From: CAZPBN01 sp964584935
GTDB lineage: Bacteria; Acidobacteriota; Aminicenantia; Aminicenantales; Aminicenantaceae
Direction: 5' to 3'
Length of the DNA stretch: 64,000 bases
NCBI GenBank assembly: GCA_964584935.1
Contig: CAZPBN010000001.1
Span: 124,001-188,000, forward strand
A model generated the notes under the pieces. It made no database searches. It was not told the DNA's origin and saw only the letters and a program-made list of their open reading frames with translations. The first letter of the stretch is position 1, and each line of letters opens with the position of its first letter. Of the stretch, positions 36,019 to 44,161 are shown one piece after another. A program made the position numbers and the translations under genes.

Positions 36019-36924
36019 TTATTTTTTCTGTTTCAGAGTATAGAGCTTTTCGGACAGACATCCGTTTATTTTTATATTGAAATATGAAATGACGTTAGCA
36101 ATGTCTTTTTTATATTTTGTGACATAACGCACAAATTTTGTTTCATTCTTTGAACGCAAAACATTTTCAAATTCATTGACTTCTCCGTTAAGCTCTATTA
36201 AGAAATGATTGATCGTCCTGTATTGAGCAATGATTTCAATCAGATCGTTCCCGCTCAATTGATCAAATTTCAAATAGGGGGGGATAGATTGGAGTATGGA
36301 TAATCCATCATTATGGATATCATTTATATATTCTTTTATTTCCTGGAAAAACGATTTATATTCCAGAGGCTTTTTTACCTTCTCTTCAGCTCGGTCGAGG
36401 AGGATATTATACTGATCTTTCAGTGATTTTATCAGTTCCCGAACACCAAAATATTTCCTTTTAAAATTAAATATATCTATAAAATCTCTTCCGATATATA
36501 TTTTATCTCCATAATGGGATAATAGTTCCATATTAGAATGAGTGTAATATTTGATTTCATATCTCCTGCCACCTGAATCCAGTTCTTTTAATCTGGCTAA
36601 AAGCAAATACTGATTCTGTTCAACAAAATAACTATTCACATCTAAGAGCACTGAATAGATAGCCAGATTCTGCATAATATATTCCTTCATGTAGTCAATA
36701 AGCTTTTCATTTTTTTTAAGAAAATCTATGATTTCATCATCCGGAGAAGGATTCATCACAGAATAAGAAGGAGACAGCAAGTAAAGCACAGGTCCTTTCC
36801 CAATCTCAAGGAACAAGTTTTTCAAGGCTTTTTGATGAAGGTCATCCAGCAGGACTGGTTTTAAAGCAGGAAGTTTTTTAACTTCAAGTTTGGTGATTTC
36901 TTCAACTTCATTCATATCTGTCAT
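36019..36924 (-). CDS. Hypothetical protein, no recognised family
   Basis: A 301-residue soluble-looking protein: no signal peptide, no membrane helix, rich in Lys, Glu, Leu, Ile and Tyr. The first 65 residues contain proline-rich turns (LPALKPVLLDDL and LLSPSYSVMNPSPDDE). The rest is predicted mostly helical, with possible coiled-coil stretches around 165-215 and 240-275. The segment SGGRRYEIKYYTHSNMELL may be a small beta sheet. I recognise no motif. It is on its own transcript side, 48 bp downstream of the lipoate-enzyme gene on the same strand, and could be the last gene of that operon. Confidence 0.7.
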   Translation of the reverse strand: MTDMNEVEEITKLEVKKLPALKPVLLDDLHQKALKNLFLEIGKGPVLYLLSPSYSVMNPSPDDEIIDFLKKNEKLIDYMKEYIMQNLAIYSVLLDVNSYFVEQNQYLLLARLKELDSGGRRYEIKYYTHSNMELLSHYGDKIYIGRDFIDIFNFKRKYFGVRELIKSLKDQYNILLDRAEEKVKKPLEYKSFFQEIKEYINDIHNDGLSILQSIPPYLKFDQLSGNDLIEIIAQYRTINHFLIELNGEVNEFENVLRSKNETKFVRYVTKYKKDIANVISYFNIKINGCLSEKLYTLKQKK

Positions 36925-36972
36925 AACCTTTTGATTCTTCTAAGGAAATCCTACCATCTAAATTCTAAAAAA

Positions 36973-37791
36973 TCAACTCTCCTTGTTTAACCGCCTTTCT
37001 CGAGTCCATTCCTGACTGGAATATTTCTTTGCCTGAATTTTTTCGATTATTTTTCTTTCTTTCTCAGAGAATAGCTTAGAAAACATTTCCACTCTGAAAT
37101 AATCAATCATGCCTTCTTTGAAACAATCCACAGCTTTATCAAAACTGATATTTGTTCCCAAAGCTTGATAAAGCGAAATCATTCTGACATCATCCCTGCT
37201 GTTCTTAGATAAAGATACCCCCCTAAGAAGTTCACTTTCATCCTCCATGGGAATGGAACCGTGTTGAATAAATCGGTTTCCCTCTCTCTTCTGGGCGCTT
37301 CCAATAATCTTTTTCCCATCAATTTCCACCTCATCCTGGGCAGGATAAGAAAAACAAGGCAGTGTTCCTCTTTTATAGAGATCGGGTGTTACCCGAGCAA
37401 GATAAGGTCTAAGTCCCATTTTTTCCATTCCCTTTATCAAAGCCTTTGATATCAATTTATATGATTCTTTAAGCCTAGAAGTAAAAAGGTCATTATCAGA
37501 TGAAGATACAGAGTAAGTTATTTCCTTATTATGAAGTACAAGTTTTCCTCCTGTCATTCTCCTTACGATATCTATTCCATTTTGACGACAAAAAGACTCA
37601 TCCACGACCTTTTCCATCTTTTGTGAATATCCGAGGGATACGGTCGGATTTTTCCATCTATAAAACCTTAAAAACGTTCCAGGGCTCGATTTCAATGATT
37701 GAAAGAGGAATTCATCGATTGCCATATTCAAAGATCCATTTAGAGGTTCCCGGTCAATAATAATCCACCAAAATTTTTTATCTTCCGCCAT
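36973..37791 (-). CDS. Lipoyl(octanoyl)-transferase/lipoate ligase family protein, LipM-like
   Basis: A 272-residue member of the biotin/lipoate ligase-transferase fold. Marks are RRMTGGKLVLHNKEITYS, SLGYSQ near the N terminus and the conserved Lys in KKIIGSAQKR. A Cys in LPCFSYPAQDEVEI lies where LipM octanoyltransferases have their catalytic Cys, and the C-terminal accessory domain of LplA is missing. This suggests octanoyl transfer from acyl carrier protein rather than ATP-dependent ligation, but either is possible. The start codon follows the upstream gene's stop by two bases, with AAAGGA inside that gene, so translation is coupled to the membrane TPR protein. Confidence 0.82.
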   Translation of the reverse strand: MAEDKKFWWIIIDREPLNGSLNMAIDEFLFQSLKSSPGTFLRFYRWKNPTVSLGYSQKMEKVVDESFCRQNGIDIVRRMTGGKLVLHNKEITYSVSSSDNDLFTSRLKESYKLISKALIKGMEKMGLRPYLARVTPDLYKRGTLPCFSYPAQDEVEIDGKKIIGSAQKREGNRFIQHGSIPMEDESELLRGVSLSKNSRDDVRMISLYQALGTNISFDKAVDCFKEGMIDYFRVEMFSKLFSEKERKIIEKIQAKKYSSQEWTRERRLNKES

Positions 37792-37793
37792 AG

Positions 37794-39518
37794 TCAGACA
37801 TCCTTTTCTGTTTGCATTTCCTTCTTAATTTTATTCAAATATTCAAGTGTTTCCCTGTTGGGAAAAAGCCTATAGTCTTTTGTTAAAAGTTTTTCTGCCT
37901 TTTGATACTCATTGATAATCATATAAAACCAGCCCGCATGGAAAAGAACTTTATGGTTTTCAGGAAACAAACTCAGCATTTTCTCAACTATTCTTTCTCC
38001 CTCTTCCGGTTTTCCTTTCAAGGCAAGGTAATAAGCGTAAGTAAAATAGAAATGCTGGGATTGAGTATCCCTCTTCAATTGCAACATATAAAAATACTTT
38101 TCTGCCTTTTCAAATTCCTTTTCAAAAGTATAATATTGAGCAAGGTCTTCATATATTTTCAAAGTGTATATTTCATTCAAATGATGTTCTTTTTGAGAAA
38201 TGACACGGTTTAGTATTTCAAGGGCTTTTTTTTCATTCAATGGCAAATAAGTAAATCCCACATTATATTTTGCCAACAAATCTTCTCTATTAATATCTTT
38301 AAAACTCAACCAAAAACCATCTTCATTTTTTCCAAATGCTTTATTTTTAGGATATATCTCGAGGGTATAAGAAAAAAAGAGAAGTAATACTAAAAATGCA
38401 CACACATATTTATTTTTAATTTTATTAAATATTATATAAACCAGAAAGAACAGGAATATCGCCGAGGGAAGGTATAAAAATCGCCATGCCATATAAGAAG
38501 CTGTGTGAGACGAAAAAATAATGACCAGGGAAGGAAATAAAAGCATATAAAATGAAATCAAAAAAAGAAAATATTTATGGTATCGAGTTTTCTTAATAAA
38601 CAGCAATAAAAGTGCTATTAAAGTGATTATTGATATCAAACCTCCCACTACTATATAAAACCCATGATCAAAAACACGATAGGGATCGATGGTGAAACTC
38701 AAATGATAAGGAAAAATTAGTCGAATAAAATAAAAGCCGATCGATGCCAATAAATCCAGGATTGTCTTCCCTGAGTAATCGAAACTCAATATCTTCAAAG
38801 CTTCATTCCTTAATATTATCCAGATAACAAGAGAAAAGAGATAAGGCAGAATTGAAACAATCGATTTTTTAAAATTTCTTTCTTTGAAATAAAGAAAGAA
38901 AAAAAATACCAGTATGAGTAATACACCACATTCTTTGGAAAGAAGTGAGAAAAAATAAAACACCACTGATAAAACCAATGATAAATGGTTTTTCTTTTTG
39001 CTATAATTTACAAAACACAACACAGACAGAGATGCAAACAGAAAGGCCAGAAGGTCTGTCCTTCCAGAAATCCAGGAGACGTTTTCAAAATGAAAGGGAA
39101 AGACTGAAAATAAGAGAGCCCCCCAAAAAGAGACCGGTATTCTCTGGCTAATTGTCATCAGGATAAGGAACAATAGGAACACATTGATCATATTAAGGAT
39201 GATATTAGTCAAATGAAATCCTCCAGGATTAAAATTCCATATCTTATAATCAATCCAGTATGATAAAGAGGTTAAAGGGCGGTAAAATTGTTTGCTTTTC
39301 TCTAACTGAACACTGTTTTCATCCAAACCGGATATGGATCCAAAAGGAGAAAAGAGGAATTTTTTCAAGAAATCAGGAGAAAGAAGATTTGGATTTTCAC
39401 TGATTAAAGTTTTATCATCCCATAAAAAATCTCCGGTCATAGAAGGAAGAAAAACAGCGAAATTAACAGTAAGAAGAATGAGAATCGAAAAAAAGATTAA
39501 TTTCTTATTTTTGCTCAA
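37794..39518 (-). CDS. Multi-spanning TMTC/PMT-like membrane protein with C-terminal TPRs
   Basis: A 574-residue protein with about ten hydrophobic segments in residues 8-400 and TPR-like helices in 415-565. The N-terminal loop has the acidic motif FLWDDKTLI, then YRPLTSLSYWIDYKIW and ENVSWISGRTDLLA. These are features of the TMTC/protein O-mannosyltransferase-like GT-C group, in which the first-loop acidic residues are catalytic. It may transfer a lipid-linked sugar to exported proteins. The TPR part is probably extracytoplasmic and could bind substrate. It is followed by the LipM-like gene with two bases between. No mannosyl donor synthase is adjacent. Confidence 0.78.
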   Translation of the reverse strand: MSKNKKLIFFSILILLTVNFAVFLPSMTGDFLWDDKTLISENPNLLSPDFLKKFLFSPFGSISGLDENSVQLEKSKQFYRPLTSLSYWIDYKIWNFNPGGFHLTNIILNMINVFLLFLILMTISQRIPVSFWGALLFSVFPFHFENVSWISGRTDLLAFLFASLSVLCFVNYSKKKNHLSLVLSVVFYFFSLLSKECGVLLILVFFFFLYFKERNFKKSIVSILPYLFSLVIWIILRNEALKILSFDYSGKTILDLLASIGFYFIRLIFPYHLSFTIDPYRVFDHGFYIVVGGLISIITLIALLLLFIKKTRYHKYFLFLISFYMLLFPSLVIIFSSHTASYMAWRFLYLPSAIFLFFLVYIIFNKIKNKYVCAFLVLLLFFSYTLEIYPKNKAFGKNEDGFWLSFKDINREDLLAKYNVGFTYLPLNEKKALEILNRVISQKEHHLNEIYTLKIYEDLAQYYTFEKEFEKAEKYFYMLQLKRDTQSQHFYFTYAYYLALKGKPEEGERIVEKMLSLFPENHKVLFHAGWFYMIINEYQKAEKLLTKDYRLFPNRETLEYLNKIKKEMQTEKDV

Positions 39519-39684
39519 TTTTTAATGTCTAATCAGGATATTCCATATTTAATCAAAGGAGATTACATCTTAAGGAAAAGGACTCCATTTTCCTTACCTG
39601 GTTTGGACTTCACTATCCTCCATGGCACACTCTAAACTGTTTTTTGAACACCATCAATTTTCTTCCGTTTTTCCTCAAAACTGA

Positions 39685-41394
39685 TTATTTATTTAACATT
39701 GATTCCAGATCCGGATGATCTTTATGAAATTGGGTGGCATCCTGGAAAGCTTTAGATACTCTCAACAATTTCCCTTCCTCATACAGGTCTCCAATAAAGG
39801 TGATGCTTGTGGAGTGATTCTCTTTGTCAACCCCTGTAGGAACAACGACAGCAGGATGGCCGGTGAGATTTGTGAGCAGAAGTGTTTTTCCTTCAAAAGT
39901 GGGAGCAACAAAAACATCAATTCCTTTCATTTTTTCTTGCATGTCTTGGATAAGTTTGGTGCGAAATCGGTTTGCCTGAATATATTCAACAGCAGGAATG
40001 AAGCGTGCCTGGCGGAATATATTGGGCCAGGCTCCTTCCCCTTGCCGGCTCAATAAATCATCCTTGTTGCTTCTGGTTAACGCATCAAAAGCAGCTGCCG
40101 CCTCAACATTTAAAATAAAAGAAAGGGAATAAACCGGAAAATCGGGCAGTTCCATGGGGATAAGATTGATTCCCAAAGATTCAAAAGTATCAATAACCAT
40201 TTGATACTTTTTCTTACTTCCGTTTTCTTCTTGGAAAACATTTTTCAGAAATCCCACACGAATACCATGGATATTCGCTTCCGGATTCCAGGAAAAAGCT
40301 TTATCCACCACAGTCATATCTTTTCCATCCGGACCATGAATCGCCTGAAACACAACCGCACAATCTTCCACAGTACGGCAAATAGGGCCAATTTTATCCA
40401 TACTCCAGGAAAGAGCCATAGCCCCGTACCGACTGACTCTTCCAAAAGTGGGGCGGAGTCCTGTTACTCGGCATCTTGTGGAAGGAGATATAATTGAGCC
40501 CCATGTTTCTGTCCCCAAGGCAAATCCAACCAGACCAGAACTGGTCGCTGCCGCAGAACCTGCAGAAGAGCCACTGGATCCTTGCTTTAGATTCCATGGA
40601 TTTAAAGTTCGACCTTTATACCAGACATCTCCCATGGCTAAAGCTCCCATGGAAAGTTTGGCCACAAGAACAGCTCCAGCTTCTTCCAAACGCGTTATGA
40701 CGGTGGCGTTTTCATCCGGAACCTGTTCCTTATAAGGGGCTGCTCCCCAAGTGGTCTTAATTCCTTTGGTTGAAAAAAGGTCTTTGGCTCCATAGGGAAT
40801 CCCGTGTAGAGGTCCCCTGTATTTACCAGATGATATCTCATCGTCTGCTTTCCTTGCCTGTTTGAGAGCCAGCTCTTCGGTTAAAGTCACAACACATTTC
40901 AGTTTTAGACCATACTTTTTCAAACGGTCTAAATACAGTTTTGTTAACTGCACAGATGTTATTTTACCTGACTGGATTAGATGGGAAAGATGAGTGACCG
41001 GATAAAATGCCACATCTTCGAAACGATCAGGTATCTCTATCCCCTTTTCCGGCGAAAGTCTGAACTCAGAAGAGGTGTGATAATTTGTTACTCCAGAAAT
41101 AACAGGACTAAATTTCAGAGCCGGGGGAATCTTATTATTTAAATCTAATTTTCTGAGTTCCTGGTAACTCTGAACATTTTCTTTAAGGCTATCGACCATC
41201 ATTTTCCGTTCTTTGCGGGTCAAATCAACTTCAATAATACTCTGGGTTGTCTTAATGCTTATCGGAGAGATTTTTCGATGGGATACCCAGAAATAAATAT
41301 TCAGATAGATGCTCAAAACAAGAACAGCGAAAACAATAACGAGGGCCGCCGTTCGAATTTTGTTTCGTAAAAACCATTCTTTTAATTTCCTCAT
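39685..41394 (-). CDS. Membrane-anchored amidase (amidase signature family)
   Basis: A 569-residue protein with one N-terminal helix (about residues 13-34), predicted to place the enzyme outside the membrane. The amidase signature triad is visible: the Lys in GIPYGAKDLFSTKG, the cis-Ser in the GSSGSSAGSA run, and the nucleophile Ser in TWGSIISPSTRC. The last segment differs slightly from the usual GGSIRxPA. DKIGPICRTVEDCAVV is also typical. Substrates in this family range from amino-acid amides to aryl amides, so none is assigned. It is 13 bases downstream of the HpcH/HpaI-like aldolase on the same strand. Confidence 0.9.
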   Translation of the reverse strand: MRKLKEWFLRNKIRTAALVIVFAVLVLSIYLNIYFWVSHRKISPISIKTTQSIIEVDLTRKERKMMVDSLKENVQSYQELRKLDLNNKIPPALKFSPVISGVTNYHTSSEFRLSPEKGIEIPDRFEDVAFYPVTHLSHLIQSGKITSVQLTKLYLDRLKKYGLKLKCVVTLTEELALKQARKADDEISSGKYRGPLHGIPYGAKDLFSTKGIKTTWGAAPYKEQVPDENATVITRLEEAGAVLVAKLSMGALAMGDVWYKGRTLNPWNLKQGSSGSSAGSAAATSSGLVGFALGTETWGSIISPSTRCRVTGLRPTFGRVSRYGAMALSWSMDKIGPICRTVEDCAVVFQAIHGPDGKDMTVVDKAFSWNPEANIHGIRVGFLKNVFQEENGSKKKYQMVIDTFESLGINLIPMELPDFPVYSLSFILNVEAAAAFDALTRSNKDDLLSRQGEGAWPNIFRQARFIPAVEYIQANRFRTKLIQDMQEKMKGIDVFVAPTFEGKTLLLTNLTGHPAVVVPTGVDKENHSTSITFIGDLYEEGKLLRVSKAFQDATQFHKDHPDLESMLNK

Positions 41395-41407
41395 CTATTA
41401 ATATCCT

Positions 41408-42172
41408 TTATTTAATATTATTTTTTATGTTATTCAAAGCATTCAGAGTATTTTTTGCTGAACTCGATAAAAATAGTGTATCCATTCCAACGCATATCAA
41501 AGTGAACCCTTCTTTTACGGAAGATTTCACACTTTCAGCATCAATCCCAAATATTCCTACAGCTAAACCGGAACTAAAACAGACATTACACACTTCATCA
41601 ATGGCTTGAAGCACTTCCGGATCCTTGACTTTTCCCAGTTTATTCATACTGCCTGAAAGGTCATAGGGGCCGATAAATACAGCGTCAAATCCGGAAACCG
41701 ATACAATCGATTCTATATTCCTGACAGCATAGATATCTTCAATTTGGAGAATAACAGCAATATTTTCATTTGCTGTATCAATATACTGCTGGAATTTGAA
41801 ACCATAACTCTGAGCACGGGCAATTCCGGCACTTCGGCTTCCTTGAGGAGGGTATTTAGCCATTTTAATGATAGATCTTGCTTCATCAGCATTGTTTATA
41901 TGCGGAACAAGAATTCCATCACATCCTGTTTCGAGAACTCTCTTGATCCATACTTCTTCACCCGAAGGAACCCTGACAATACAGTAGCTTCTGTTTCCAA
42001 CTGCCTGAATCATACGCTGAACAACTTGAATATCCAGCAGTCCATGTTCCATATCAAGTAAAAGCCAGTCGAATTTTGTTTCGGAAAGTAGTTCTGAGAT
42101 TTCAGGGGATGGTAAGGTCAGAAAAGTCCCCCATAAAATTTTTCCTTTTTTTATTTTTTCTTTGAATGTGAT
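41408..42172 (-). CDS. HpcH/HpaI aldolase family protein, apparent AUC start
   Basis: A TIM-barrel aldolase of the HpcH/HpaI group (254 residues if started at 42172), which cleaves or forms 2-oxo-3-hydroxy acids using a divalent metal. Seen are WLLLDMEHGLLD, VRVPSGEEVWIKRVLETGCDGILVPHI, LQIEDIYAVRNIE and FIGPYDLSGSMN. An ATG exists only at 42052, inside the barrel, and would delete the first strand and the metal-site region. The frame is open upstream to a TAG at 42182-42184. The only well-placed codon is ATC at 42170-42172, seven bases after AGGA, where homologues start. So either a rare AUC start or a mutated ATG is present. Confidence 0.8.
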   Translation of the reverse strand: MTFKEKIKKGKILWGTFLTLPSPEISELLSETKFDWLLLDMEHGLLDIQVVQRMIQAVGNRSYCIVRVPSGEEVWIKRVLETGCDGILVPHINNADEARSIIKMAKYPPQGSRSAGIARAQSYGFKFQQYIDTANENIAVILQIEDIYAVRNIESIVSVSGFDAVFIGPYDLSGSMNKLGKVKDPEVLQAIDEVCNVCFSSGLAVGIFGIDAESVKSSVKEGFTLICVGMDTLFLSSSAKNTLNALNNIKNNIK

Positions 42173-42478
42173 TTTCTTATCCTAAAATCTATATCAGATT
42201 ATTAATAAATACAAATTCCTTCTCTCCATGTCAAATCTTTTCTATCCGGTCTCTTAGACAATATAACAATTCCCTATTCCTTTCAATTCCGGTTACATCT
42301 TTTTTCCATTTCAAAATCTAATTTTTCAGAACGGCTACTGAACATAACAGTAAATATTCTTTTATTCTGTCTTTTATACCAAATTTTGATGGAATTTGAA
42401 GACTCAATATCTTATACTTTTCATTTATTGATTCAACCTTTACTGTTATGAAAGGGATATTTATCATCTCAAATTAAA
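42173..42478. other. Divergent intergenic region without a recognised feature
   Basis: About 306 AT-rich bases between the aldolase and the EamA transporter, which are divergently transcribed, so promoters for both should lie here. No convincing palindrome, repeat word or short gene was recognised. The plus-strand ATG at 42479 has no clear ribosome site, so that transporter may be translated from a leaderless or weak start. Confidence 0.5.
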
Positions 42479-43372
42479 ATGTTTGAATCGTTCAGTGGAG
42501 AATTTTCAGCTCTGTTAACTGTATTGTGCTGGACTATATCCGCCCATATGTTTGAATTAACCACCAAAAGGGCTGGAGTTATGCCTGTTAATATTATAAG
42601 GCTCTTATTTGGTATCATATTTTTTTGCCTCCTCACTTTGACAACCAAAAGTATGTTCATTCCTCTGGATGCCCCAGGAAAAAGTTGGCTGTGGCTGTCC
42701 GTTTCAGGAATCATAGGATTTGCAATTGGGGACTATTCACTCTTCCGAGCATTTAAAGAAACAGGAGCCCGTCTCTCTTTACTTATCATGTCAACTGTTC
42801 CCCCCATAACAGCTCTCATTGGTTGGCTCATTTTGGGTGAAACCCTCTCTCTTCAAGAGTTGACAGGAATGGCTCTGACAATCTCGGGAATCAGTTTTGT
42901 GATTCTGTTCCGAAGGTCAAATAACAAAAAAAATTCTTCCCGTTCCTATTCTGGAATTTTTTGGGCTTTTGGAGGAGCTCTAGGACAAGCGGTGGGACTT
43001 GTTCTTAGCAAACAGGGAATGGGTGATTATAACGCATTTTCTTCCACCTATATTCGTATAATAGCAGGTGTAGTCGGGGTTTCCTTTTTATTGTTTTTAA
43101 CCAAAGGTTGGAACAAAGTCTATTTAACCCTTAAAAATCGTCAAGACATGAAATTATTGGGCTTGGGATCGTTCTTTAGCCTATTCCTGGGGGTTTCCTT
43201 TTCCCTTCTGGCTGTTCAGAACACTGAAACAGGGATTGCTGCCACTATTATGGCACTCCTTCCTTTGACAATCATTATCACTTCTATCATTTTTTTTAAA
43301 GAAAAAATAACCGTTTCAGAAATCATAGGCAGTTTCATTGCTGTTTTCGGAGCCATCCTCTTATTTTTGTAA
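42479..43372 (+). CDS. EamA/DMT-family transporter
   Basis: A 297-residue inner-membrane protein with ten predicted helices arranged as two EamA repeats of about 140 residues, the first ending in the ILGETLSLQELTGMALTISG pattern and the second in FFKEKITVSEIIGSFIAVFG. The family exports amino acids, metabolites or drugs; the substrate cannot be read from sequence. It stands alone between the aldolase (divergent) and bactofilin genes. Confidence 0.9.
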   Translation: MFESFSGEFSALLTVLCWTISAHMFELTTKRAGVMPVNIIRLLFGIIFFCLLTLTTKSMFIPLDAPGKSWLWLSVSGIIGFAIGDYSLFRAFKETGARLSLLIMSTVPPITALIGWLILGETLSLQELTGMALTISGISFVILFRRSNNKKNSSRSYSGIFWAFGGALGQAVGLVLSKQGMGDYNAFSSTYIRIIAGVVGVSFLLFLTKGWNKVYLTLKNRQDMKLLGLGSFFSLFLGVSFSLLAVQNTETGIAATIMALLPLTIIITSIIFFKEKITVSEIIGSFIAVFGAILLFL

Positions 43373-43499
43373 TAATCCTTGATTTCAAACAAAATAAATT
43401 TACCAAATTCAGGGAATTTTCATCATATCTTAATTGACATATTTGAAGCTTGAATTTATAATCAATAACCACTTGATCAGGGCTTTATCTGGAGGAAAA

Positions 43500-43958
43500 A
43501 TGCTAAAAAATAATTCCAAGGAAAATGAAAATAACTTCTTAGAAAATTCTTCTGAAAATTCAACCATCGGCCCTTCCATTAAAATAAAAGGCGAATTGTC
43601 AGGAAATGAAGATCTCATAATCAAAGGCAATGTGAATGGTAAAATTGAATTAAAAGAAAACACTCTTGCCATCAACAAAGAAGGTAAAGTCAAAGCAGAT
43701 ATCTATGCTCACAATGTTATCATTGAAGGAAACGTTAAAGGAAACATATATGCTTCCAATAAAATTTCTATCCTTGAAAAAGGTAATGTGAAAGGAGATA
43801 TCCAGGCTCCAAAAATATCAATAAAAGAAGGCTCTCAGTACATAGGAAGTGTCAAAATGGGACTGGAAAGCGAAACCCTTCCTTCCGAAGAAAAGAAGCC
43901 CCAAAAAAAAGAAGACAAGAAAGATACTCCCAGTGAATCAACAGAAGACAATAAATGA
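43500..43958 (+). CDS. Bactofilin-family polymer-forming cytoskeletal protein
   Basis: A 152-residue protein with the DUF583 bactofilin core at about residues 25-110: short beta strands separated by Gly/Asn turns, as in IKGNVNGKI, IIEGNVKGNIYA and LEKGNVKGDI. The charged N- and C-terminal tails are disordered-looking (Lys/Glu/Ser). Bactofilins assemble without nucleotide into filaments that localise cell-wall enzymes. The start at 43500 follows GGAGG; the frame extends upstream but without a start site. No M23 peptidase gene, a common partner, is adjacent. Confidence 0.9.
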   Translation: MLKNNSKENENNFLENSSENSTIGPSIKIKGELSGNEDLIIKGNVNGKIELKENTLAINKEGKVKADIYAHNVIIEGNVKGNIYASNKISILEKGNVKGDIQAPKISIKEGSQYIGSVKMGLESETLPSEEKKPQKKEDKKDTPSESTEDNK

Positions 43959-44161
43959 GTCAAAAAGATAAATCACTTTAAATAACAATAATCAAATTCT
44001 GATAAATATTCCTAGAAAAAGACCTTGCAATCGAGTTATCAATCAATGTTCTATATTTTCCTATCTTCCCTAAAATAATTCAGAAACTGAACTGTTCAGA
44101 AATTAAACCTATTCTCTGCCGTTCTTATATAATGTCTCAATTATCTGTTATAATTTGAGCT

